A stretch of DNA of 64,000 bases from CAVUEG01 sp963740525. GTDB taxonomy: Bacteria; Actinomycetota; Actinomycetes; Propionibacteriales; Nocardioidaceae. The stretch's first letter is position 1. Each line of letters begins with the position of its first letter. The DNA lies in assembly GCA_963740525.1 (NCBI GenBank), contig CAVUEG010000006.1:558001-622000 (forward strand). Reading direction: 5' to 3'. A program made the translations under genes and the position numbers. The notes below the pieces were generated by a model. It had not been told where the DNA came from. It was given only the letters and a program-made list of their open reading frames with translations, and made no database searches. Shown one piece after another: positions 25,241 through 34,228 of this stretch.

Positions 25241-25953
25241 TTGGAGGCCTCCTCAGTGGAATCGGTGTCCTCGGCGTCCACTGCCACGTCGAGGTCGGCT
25301 GCCTCGGACGAGGTCGCCACCGCCTTCACGGACTTGCCGGCAGCGGGGCCCGCCACGAACGCGTCGTACGCGCCCTTGGTGAACACCACGTCGTCGGAGA
25401 GCAGGACGTCGTACGTGTTGAGCTGGTCCACCGCGATGATGTGCACGCTCGGCACGTTGCGCAGGGACAGCCAGGTCACGTTGTCGGCACGCTCCAGCAC
25501 GACGAGCGCACGGGGACGGTCCGAGAGGCCGCTCAGTGCCTCGAGGGCGCCGCGGGTGTTCGGCTTGTCGCCGGACACGAAGCCCTCGACGACGTGCACG
25601 CGGCCGGAACGAGCCCGGTCCGAGAGCGCACCGCGGAGTGCCGCGGCCTTCATCTTCTTGGGCGTGCGCTGGTCGTAGCTGCGCGGCGTCGGTCCGTGGA
25701 CCACGCCACCGCCGGCGAACTGCGGCGCGCGGGTCGAGCCCTGACGGGCGCGGCCGGTGCCCTTCTGCTTGTAGGGCTTGCGACCACCACCGCGGACTTC
25801 GCCGCGGCTCTTGGTCGAAGCGGTGCCCTGGCGAGCCGCAGCCTGCTGGGCAACGACGACCTGGTGGATCAGCGGGATGTTGACCTGGACGTCGAAGATC
25901 TCGGCGGGCAGGTCGACGTCCACAACCTTGACGGACGTTGCTGTCTTCGCCAT
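25237..25953 (-). CDS. rplD: 50S ribosomal protein L4, acidic C-terminal tail
   Basis: L4 lines the exit tunnel and in some bacteria represses the S10 operon. It has 238 residues. The tunnel loop shows RGEVRGGGRKPYKQKGTGRA followed by RQGSTRAPQFAGGGVVHGPT. The last 25 residues (ATSSEAADLDVAVDAEDTD and on) are an acidic tail beyond the usual end. ATG overlaps the rplC stop. Confidence 0.97.
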   Translation of the reverse strand: MAKTATSVKVVDVDLPAEIFDVQVNIPLIHQVVVAQQAAARQGTASTKSRGEVRGGGRKPYKQKGTGRARQGSTRAPQFAGGGVVHGPTPRSYDQRTPKKMKAAALRGALSDRARSGRVHVVEGFVSGDKPNTRGALEALSGLSDRPRALVVLERADNVTWLSLRNVPSVHIIAVDQLNTYDVLLSDDVVFTKGAYDAFVAGPAAGKSVKAVATSSEAADLDVAVDAEDTDSTEEASK

Positions 25954-26624
25954 CAGTTGCTCGCCTCCTTCTCGGCACGCTTGGCAGCGGAACGGATGAC
26001 CACGAGGCCACCCTTGGGACCGGGCACGGCGCCCTTGAGAAGGATCAGGCCCTTCTCGGCGTCGACCGCGTGGATCTCGACGTTCTGGGTGGTGACCTGG
26101 TCGCCACCCATCCGGCCGGCCATGCGCATGCCCTTGAAGACGCGACCCGGGGTGGCGCAGCCACCGATCGAGCCCGGCTTGCGGTGGTTCTTGTGCGCGC
26201 CGTGCGAGGCGCCGACGCCGTGGAAGCCGTGACGCTTCATGACACCGGCGTAGCCCTTGCCCTTGCTGGTGGCGGTCACGTCGACCTCCTCACCAGCCGC
26301 GAACAGGTCGAGGGGCAGCTCCTGGCCGACGGTGTAGGAACCGGCGTCGGCCGTACGGATCTCCGCCAGGTGGCGACGGGGGGTGACCCCGGCCTTGGCG
26401 AACTGCCCGGCTTCGGGCTTGGTCACCTTGGTGCCGTCGATCTCGCCGTACCCGACCTGGATGGCGTTGTAGCCATCGAGCTCGGGCTGGCGGACCTTCG
26501 TCACCACGTTGGTGCCGGCAGCGATCACCGTCACAGGGACCACGCGGTTGTGGTCATCCCAGGTCTGGGTCATGCCGAGCTTGGTGCCCAGCAGCCCACG
26601 GACGTTGCGTTCGAAAGTACTCAT
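25953..26624 (-). CDS. rplC: 50S ribosomal protein L3
   Basis: L3 is one of the first proteins in large-subunit assembly and reaches the peptidyl-transferase centre. It has 223 residues. Visible blocks: GLLGTKLGMTQTWDDHNRVV and, at the loop, HGFHGVGASHGAHKNHRKPG, then MAGRMGGDQVTTQNVEIHAV. Second gene of the S10 operon. Confidence 0.98.
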   Translation of the reverse strand: MSTFERNVRGLLGTKLGMTQTWDDHNRVVPVTVIAAGTNVVTKVRQPELDGYNAIQVGYGEIDGTKVTKPEAGQFAKAGVTPRRHLAEIRTADAGSYTVGQELPLDLFAAGEEVDVTATSKGKGYAGVMKRHGFHGVGASHGAHKNHRKPGSIGGCATPGRVFKGMRMAGRMGGDQVTTQNVEIHAVDAEKGLILLKGAVPGPKGGLVVIRSAAKRAEKEASN

Positions 26625-26638
26625 GGATCAGTCAGCCT

Positions 26639-26947
26639 TCAGAGCTTGATCTCGATGTCGACGCCAGCCGGCAGGTCAAGCCGCATGAGCGAGTCAACAG
26701 TCTTCGGGGTGGGGTCGATGATGTCGATGAGGCGCTTGTGCGTGCGCATCTCAAAGTGCTCGCGGCTGTCCTTGTACTTGTGGGGCGAGCGGATGACGCA
26801 GTACACGTTCTTCTCGGTGGGCAGAGGCACAGGGCCAGCGACCTTCGCACCCGTCCGGGTGACCGTGTCAACGATCTTGCGAGCCGAGGTGTCAATCACC
26901 TCGTGGTCGTAGGCCTTGAGCCTGATGCGGATCTTCTGTCCCGCCAT
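26639..26947 (-). CDS. rpsJ: 30S ribosomal protein S10
   Basis: S10 is in the head of the small subunit and also acts as NusE in antitermination. It has 102 residues: MAGQKIRIRLKAYDHEVIDT, then GPVPLPTEKNVYCVIRSPHK and FEMRTHKRLIDIIDPTPKTV. First gene of the S10-spc operon. Confidence 0.98.
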   Translation of the reverse strand: MAGQKIRIRLKAYDHEVIDTSARKIVDTVTRTGAKVAGPVPLPTEKNVYCVIRSPHKYKDSREHFEMRTHKRLIDIIDPTPKTVDSLMRLDLPAGVDIEIKL

Positions 26948-27355
26948 AGCTCTCAGTTCGTCCTTCTACTCGGTACCACTGCTGTCGAGGAACACCGGCT
27001 GGTGTACCTGTCTGTGCTTCGCCCTGTCCGACCCCCGCGGTCGGGCGTGTCGCGCCTGTCAGGCACAACACACCACATCGCGATCTTGTCGGAGTGGCGA
27101 CCCGACGCGAACGTCGGGCCCATCGGGTCTCACGGTGCGGAGCGGCAACACGAACAACCACCGCGATCTGGAGAACCCGATTCAGTAGTCAAGAGTGCTG
27201 CAAACGCTCCCCGGCAACCCAGCCGGAGCAACCGGACTATCTTGGCAGACACCCCCCGCACATACCAAATCGTGGTCCGGATCAGGCCCGACCGGGCTCC
27301 CCTGTGGCGTGTCGTCGGCCTTCCCCGCCACGGCCGCGGACCCTAGTCTTCGACC
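26948..27355. other. S10 operon leader / divergent promoter region (408 bp)
   Basis: No gene is supported here. It separates the divergent rpsJ and aminotransferase genes and must hold both promoters. On the minus strand TTGACT occurs at 27192-27187, but the bases 17 further on (AGATCG) do not fit a -10 element; GATAGT near 27240 is another weak candidate. The leader to rpsJ would be over 200 bases, long enough for regulation by L4 or another product, but no specific structure is convincing. Confidence 0.4.
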
Positions 27356-28702
27356 ATGATCACCCGGGAACGGCTCGCTGACCTACGCCGTGCCGAGGAG
27401 TCGACCTTCGTGGACCTCCACCCCGGCTCGGCGGCGCTCGCCGAGGAGGCTCGCGGCTCGCTCCTGGCCGGAGTGCCGATGCCGTGGATGACGCGGTGGC
27501 CGGGCGCGTTCCCGCTCTTCTGCGCCTCTGCCTCCGGCGCGCGCTTCACCGACGTCGACGGTCTCGAGTACGTCGACCTCTGCCTGGGCGACACCGGAGC
27601 CATGACCGGTCACGCGCTGCCCGAGGTCGCCGATGCCGTAGCGGCGCAGGCCAGGAGAGGTCTCACCACCATGCTCCCGGGTGCGGACGCCGTGTGGGTG
27701 GGCCAGGAGCTGACGCGCAGGTTCGGGCTCCCCCTGTGGCAGATGGCGATGTCGGCCACGGATGCCAACCGCTTCGTCCTGCGCTTCGCCCGCCACCTGA
27801 CCGGACGCCCGAAGATCTGCGTCATGGACTGGTGCTACCACGGCACGGTCGACGAGACCCTCGCCGTGCTGGACGGCGACCGGGTCGTGCCTCGCCCCGG
27901 CGCCCTCGGCCCGCAGGTGGATGTCGCCGTCACCACCGCGGTCGTTCCCTTCAACGACGTGGAGGCCCTCGAGCGGGCCCTGGCCACGGGCGAGGTGGCC
28001 GCGGTCCTGATGGAGCCGGCCCTCACGAACATCGGGATCGTGCTTCCCGACGACGGCTACCTGGCTGCGGTCCGCGACCTGACCCGGGCCCACGGCGCGC
28101 TGCTGGTCATCGATGAGACGCACACCCTGTGCGCCGGACCCGGAGGCTGTACGGCTGCCTGGAAGCTGGAGCCGGACATCGTCGTGGTGGGCAAGCCGAT
28201 CGGCGGCGGCGTCCCGGCGGCGGCGTACGGCTTCAGCGCCGAGCTGGCCGCACGCCTGGACGCACCCATGCTCGGCCACGAGATCGACGTGGCCGGCGTC
28301 GGCGGGACCCTGACCGGCAGCGCCCTCGCCATGGCAGCGGTGCGGAGAACTCTCTCGGTGGCCCTGCGCGAGGAGGACTTCGCCGTGGCCGTTCCGCTGG
28401 CCCGGCGGTTCACCGACGGGGTCCAGCGCACCATCGACGAGTTCGGGCTGCCCTGGCACGTCCAACGCCTGGGGTGCCGGGCGGAGTACTGGTTCTGCCC
28501 GCCCCCTCGCACCGGGGCCGACGCCGCCGCAGCCGTCGACGAGGAGCTGGAGGGCTTCTTCCACCTGTGGGCCCTCAACCGAGGGGTGCTCCTGACTCCG
28601 TTCCACAACATGGCGCTGTTCTCCCCGCAGCACACCGCGGCCGACGTCGACCGGCACACGGAGGTCTTCCGCGACGCCGTGGCAGGGCTGACGGAGGGCT
28701 GA
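27356..28702 (+). CDS. Class III PLP-dependent aminotransferase (glutamate-1-semialdehyde aminomutase-like)
   Basis: A 448-residue fold-type I PLP enzyme. The cofactor site is recognisable: the DETHTLC motif (about residues 256-262) gives the aspartate that contacts the pyridine nitrogen, and the Schiff-base lysine is in VVVGKPIGGGVPAAAYGF (about 278-295). DGLEYVDLCLGDTGAMTGHA near the N-terminus is the substrate-entry region. It resembles glutamate-1-semialdehyde aminomutases but the context (no heme genes) gives no support for that role, so a transaminase of unknown substrate is the safer call. It is the only plus-strand gene between rpsJ and trmB. The stop lies inside an 11-bp tandem repeat. 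Confidence 0.85.
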   Translation: MITRERLADLRRAEESTFVDLHPGSAALAEEARGSLLAGVPMPWMTRWPGAFPLFCASASGARFTDVDGLEYVDLCLGDTGAMTGHALPEVADAVAAQARRGLTTMLPGADAVWVGQELTRRFGLPLWQMAMSATDANRFVLRFARHLTGRPKICVMDWCYHGTVDETLAVLDGDRVVPRPGALGPQVDVAVTTAVVPFNDVEALERALATGEVAAVLMEPALTNIGIVLPDDGYLAAVRDLTRAHGALLVIDETHTLCAGPGGCTAAWKLEPDIVVVGKPIGGGVPAAAYGFSAELAARLDAPMLGHEIDVAGVGGTLTGSALAMAAVRRTLSVALREEDFAVAVPLARRFTDGVQRTIDEFGLPWHVQRLGCRAEYWFCPPPRTGADAAAAVDEELEGFFHLWALNRGVLLTPFHNMALFSPQHTAADVDRHTEVFRDAVAGLTEG

Positions 28703-28728
28703 CGGAGGGCTGACGGAGGGCTGACGGA
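28685..28728. repeat. 11-bp tandem repeat across the aminotransferase stop codon
   Basis: Four perfect copies of GGGCTGACGGA lie head to tail (28685-28695, 28696-28706, 28707-28717, 28718-28728), followed by a degenerate fifth. Copy two contains the stop codon TGA at 28700-28702. Because the unit is not a multiple of three, gain or loss of a copy would change the protein's C-terminus. Confidence 0.85.
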
Positions 28729-28788
28729 GCACCGACGGACCAGGAGACGCGGTCGGCCACCCCGCCCGTGAGCCGCAGGGCGTCGTGA

Positions 28789-29568
28789 TCAGACGCGTCG
28801 GTAGGCGAGGTCCACGATCGGCCGTCCGGCCTCGATGCCCTTGCGTTCGAACCGCGTCAGAGGTCGTCCGGGCCAGCGCTCGACCACCCCGCCCTCGAGG
28901 TCCGGCTGCGCCTCCAGCACGACCGTCATCTGGGTGGCATAGTCCGCCCAGTCCGTCGCCAGCCGCCAGGGCGCGCCCAGGGCCATCCGGCTGGCCGCCA
29001 GACCGGCGAAGGCTCGCGTGACCAGCCGTCGTTTGTGGTGCTTGGACTTCGGCCAGGGATCCGGGAAGAAGGTGTAGAGGCCTGCCAACCCGGCCTCCGG
29101 GACCAGGTGCTCCAGCGTCCAACCCGCGTCCACACTCAGCAGACGGACGTTCTCCGCGCCGCACTCGGCGACTCGGGCGAGCGTGTCCGCGACTCCGGGG
29201 AGCCAGACCTCGACCGCCAGGACGTTGCACTCGGGGTGGGCGGCCGCGATGGCCATCGTCGCCTCGCCGATCCCGGAGCCCACCTCGACCAGGAGCGGCG
29301 CCTCGCGCCCGAACCAGTCAGCGAGCACGAAGCCGGGCTCGTCGACCTCCTCGTCGGGAATCCACCACGTCTTGTGGAACGCATCCCAGGCCTCCTGCTG
29401 CCTGGGCGTGAACCGCGCTCCGCGGCGGGAGTAGCTGAGGACCTCGCGCATCCGGCGCCCCTCGGCGGTGAAGCGCATGTGAGGTCGCGCAGGGGGCCGT
29501 TGCTGCAACTCGGGATCCGAGGCCACGTCAGCCCTCCTGGCGTGCGGTGAGGCGAGGTCGAGAAACAT
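28789..29568 (-). CDS. trmB: tRNA (guanine-N7)-methyltransferase
   Basis: TrmB makes m7G46 in tRNA variable loops. The protein is up to 259 residues. SAM-binding motif: LLVEVGSGIGEATMAIAAAH; the family hallmark FPDPWPKSKHHKRR follows at about 168-181; TDWADYATQM is near the C-terminus. The first ATG (29568) is only four bases beyond the tuf terminator stem with no room for a ribosome-binding site, so a later start such as the ATG at 29478 (MRFTAEGRRMREVL) may be the real one. Separate from the tuf operon. Confidence 0.9.
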   Translation of the reverse strand: MFLDLASPHARRADVASDPELQQRPPARPHMRFTAEGRRMREVLSYSRRGARFTPRQQEAWDAFHKTWWIPDEEVDEPGFVLADWFGREAPLLVEVGSGIGEATMAIAAAHPECNVLAVEVWLPGVADTLARVAECGAENVRLLSVDAGWTLEHLVPEAGLAGLYTFFPDPWPKSKHHKRRLVTRAFAGLAASRMALGAPWRLATDWADYATQMTVVLEAQPDLEGGVVERWPGRPLTRFERKGIEAGRPIVDLAYRRV

Positions 29569-29571
29569 GCA

Positions 29572-29605
29572 GAGGACCCCCGGACCATCAGGTCCGGGGG
29601 TCCTC
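29572..29605 (-). terminator. tuf: Terminator after tuf
   Basis: A perfect 15-bp stem (29572-29586 with 29591-29605) around a four-base loop, beginning eight bases past the tuf stop. In the minus-strand transcript a moderately U-rich stretch (CUGCAUGUUUCUC) follows. It ends the rpsL-rpsG-fusA-tuf operon. Confidence 0.85.
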
Positions 29606-29613
29606 CGAAGGTG

Positions 29614-30807
29614 CTACTTGGTGATCTTGGTGACGCGGCCTGCGCCGACCGTGCGGCCACCCTCGCGGATAGCGAAGCGGAGGCCGTCCTCCATGGCGAT
29701 CGGCTGGATGAGCTCGACCGACATCTCGGTGTTGTCACCCGGCATGATCATCTCGGTGCCCTCGGGGAGGGTCACCACGCCCGTCACGTCCGTGGTCCGG
29801 AAGTAGAACTGCGGACGGTAGTTGTTGAAGAACGGCGTGTGACGGCCACCCTCCTCCTTCGAGAGGATGTAGACGTTCGCCTCGAAGTTGGTGTGCGGGG
29901 TGGTGGTGCCCGGCTTGATGACAACCATGCCGCGCTCGATGTCCTCGCGCTTGGTACCCCGCAGGAGCAGCCCGACGTTCTCGCCGGCCTCACCGGTGTC
30001 GAGGAGCTTGCGGAACATCTCGATGCCGGTGACGGTGGACTTCTGCGAGCCCTCGCGGATGCCGATGATCTCGACCTCCTCGTTCACCTTGACGACACCG
30101 CGCTCGATACGACCGGTGATGACGGTGCCGCGACCGGTGATCGTGAACACGTCCTCGACGGGCATGAGGAACGGCTTGTCGGTCTCACGCTCGGGGGTCG
30201 GGATCGACTCGTCGACAGCGTTCATGAGCTCGACGATCGAGTCGCCCCACTTCTCGTCGCCCTGGAGCGCCGGGAAGGCCGCCACGCGGACGACGGGGAT
30301 GTTGTCGCCGTCGAACTCGTAGTCGGAGAGGAGCTCACGCACCTCCATCTCGACGAGCTCGATGAGCTCCTCGTCGTCGACCATGTCGCACTTGTTCAGC
30401 GCGACGACGATCGCGGGCACGCCGACCTGGCGGGCCAGGAGCACGTGCTCCTTGGTCTGCGGCATCGGGCCGTCGGTCGCTGCGACCACGAGGATCGCGC
30501 CGTCCATCTGCGCCGCACCGGTGATCATGTTCTTGATGTAGTCCGCGTGGCCCGGGCAGTCGACGTGCGCGTAGTGGCGCGCCTCGGTCTGGTACTCGAC
30601 GTGGGCGATCGAGATCGTGATGCCGCGCTGACGCTCCTCAGGAGCCTTGTCGATCTCATCGAACGCCGAAGCGGCGTTGAGATTCGGGTACTTGTCGTGC
30701 AGCACCTTCGTGATCGCCGCGGTCAAGGTCGTCTTGCCATGGTCGATGTGACCAATCGTGCCGATGTTGACGTGCGGCTTGGTCCGCTCGAACTTCGCCT
30801 TAGCCAC
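29614..30807 (-). CDS. tuf: Elongation factor Tu
   Basis: EF-Tu delivers aminoacyl-tRNA to the ribosome. It has 397 residues. GTPase motifs: G1 GHIDHGKTTLT (about 19-29), G3 DCPGHADYIKNM, G4 NKCDMVDD, and switch I with RGITISIAHVEYQT. Domains 2 and 3 are complete, ending GGRTVGAGRVTKITK. Only copy in the window; it follows fusA by 67 bp and is closed by a strong terminator. Confidence 0.98.
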   Translation of the reverse strand: MAKAKFERTKPHVNIGTIGHIDHGKTTLTAAITKVLHDKYPNLNAASAFDEIDKAPEERQRGITISIAHVEYQTEARHYAHVDCPGHADYIKNMITGAAQMDGAILVVAATDGPMPQTKEHVLLARQVGVPAIVVALNKCDMVDDEELIELVEMEVRELLSDYEFDGDNIPVVRVAAFPALQGDEKWGDSIVELMNAVDESIPTPERETDKPFLMPVEDVFTITGRGTVITGRIERGVVKVNEEVEIIGIREGSQKSTVTGIEMFRKLLDTGEAGENVGLLLRGTKREDIERGMVVIKPGTTTPHTNFEANVYILSKEEGGRHTPFFNNYRPQFYFRTTDVTGVVTLPEGTEMIMPGDNTEMSVELIQPIAMEDGLRFAIREGGRTVGAGRVTKITK

Positions 30808-30874
30808 TGTGGGCTCCTCCTGTTGTTGGTACTTGACTCGTATGGGTGGTGACGCAGGTAAACCGGGGACGAAA

Positions 30875-32986
<2,112 letters not shown>

Positions 32987-33069
32987 TGCTGGATTCCCTC
33001 GGTTGAATGCTTGGGGTGGATTTCAGAATGCTGGGTAGGCGGTACGACGAGGTCGTACCGCCGTCACGA

Positions 33070-33540
33070 TCACCAGCGGTAGTGCGCGAAGGCCTTGTTG
33101 GACTCGGCCATCTTGTGCGTGTCCTCGCGCTTCTTCACAGCGGCGCCGAGGCCGTTGGACGCGTCGAGGATCTCGTTCATCAGGCGGTCGGCCATCGTCT
33201 TCTCACGACGGTCCTGGGCGTAGCCGACGAGCCAGCGAAGTGCCAGCGTCGTGCCGCGGGTGCCCTTGACCTCGATCGGGACCTGGTAGGTCGCGCCACC
33301 GACGCGGCGGGACTTGACCTCGATGGACGGCTTGACGTTCTCGAGCGCACGCTTGAGCGTGACCACGGGGTCCGTGCCGGTCTTCTCGCGGCAGCCTTCG
33401 AGCGCGGTGTACACAATGCGCTGTGCCACCTGCTTCTTGCCGTCCTGGAGCACCTTGCTGACCAGCTGGGTGACGACCTGCGACCCGTAGACGGGGTCGA
33501 TGTCGATCGGACGCTTCGGGGCGGGGCCCTTGCGCGGCAT
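33070..33540 (-). CDS. rpsG: 30S ribosomal protein S7
   Basis: S7 nucleates the head of the small subunit and is the usual translational repressor of the str operon. It has 156 residues from the ATG at 33540, directly adjoining the rpsL stop: MPRKGPAPKRPIDIDPVYGS, then SRRVGGATYQVPIEVKGTRG and the C-terminal AESNKAFAHYRW. The open frame to 33816 is antisense-free read-through of rpsL in another phase. Confidence 0.98.
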   Translation of the reverse strand: MPRKGPAPKRPIDIDPVYGSQVVTQLVSKVLQDGKKQVAQRIVYTALEGCREKTGTDPVVTLKRALENVKPSIEVKSRRVGGATYQVPIEVKGTRGTTLALRWLVGYAQDRREKTMADRLMNEILDASNGLGAAVKKREDTHKMAESNKAFAHYRW

Positions 33541-33914
33541 TAGCTCTTCTCCTTCTTCGCGCCGTACCGGCTGCGAGCCTGCTTGCGGTTCTTCACGCCC
33601 TGCGTGTCGAGGGAACCGCGGATGATCTTGTACCGGACACCGGGAAGGTCCTTCACTCGGCCACCGCGCACGAGCACGATCGAGTGCTCCTGCAGGTTGT
33701 GACCGACGCCCGGGATGTAGGCCGTGACCTCGATGCCACTCGACAGGCGCACACGTGCGACCTTGCGGAGAGCGGAGTTCGGCTTCTTGGGGGTGGTCGT
33801 GTAGACACGCGTGCAAACGCCGCGTCGCTGGGGCGAACCCTTCAGAGCGGGCGTCTTGTTCTTCGACACCTTGTCCTGGCGGCCCTTACGGACCAACTGC
33901 TGGATGGTGGGCAC
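33540..33914 (-). CDS. rpsL: 30S ribosomal protein S12
   Basis: S12 controls decoding accuracy. It has 124 residues and a GTG start. The two streptomycin-resistance positions carry wild-type lysines, in TTTPKKPNSALRK and GGRVKDLPGVRY. First gene of the str operon, behind a near-consensus promoter (34173-34201). Confidence 0.98.
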   Translation of the reverse strand: MPTIQQLVRKGRQDKVSKNKTPALKGSPQRRGVCTRVYTTTPKKPNSALRKVARVRLSSGIEVTAYIPGVGHNLQEHSIVLVRGGRVKDLPGVRYKIIRGSLDTQGVKNRKQARSRYGAKKEKS

Positions 33915-34228
33915 CGCGTGGTTCCCTCTCGTTAGTACTTTGTCCGGTCACCGACTCATGCCGGCACGTCCTGGCTGGGTGGTGCTGTTGGAACTCTGGC
34001 GCTGCTCCTGGCGAGCTCGCTGGGCTACCCCCGTGGTCGGGCGTGTCGCCCGGCCACGGCTCACCGAATCGGATGATTCCGAGTCAGGAGGTGCCGCTAC
34101 GTGCTGCCAGTTGCAGCCACGCGTCTCTTCGGAGCACGCGTGATGGCCTGGGTTCCCCAGACACGGTGAAAAAGATTACCGGCTCGCCGTACGAGGGTCA
34201 AAACGACCGACAGCCGATGCGCTATAGG
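33915..34228 (-). other. str operon leader region
   Basis: This 314-bp gap between the FAD oxidase stop and rpsL holds the str promoter at its upstream end and a leader of about 250 bases. No open frame with family features is seen. The leader contains GC-rich inverted segments but no structure I can name. Confidence 0.5.
34173..34201 (-). promoter_or_regulatory. Promoter of the rpsL-rpsG-fusA-tuf operon
   Basis: TTGACC (34201-34196) and TAATCT (34178-34173) are separated by exactly 17 bases on the minus strand, close to the housekeeping sigma consensus. It lies 260 bp upstream of rpsL and just past the preceding gene, with an A/T-rich stretch (TTTTTC) right after the -10. Confidence 0.8.

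Noticed and set aside
27164..27192. TTGACT at 27192-27187 as the S10 operon promoter
   Set aside because: The hexamers at 16-18 base spacing (CAGATC, AGATCG, GATCGC) do not fit a -10 element.
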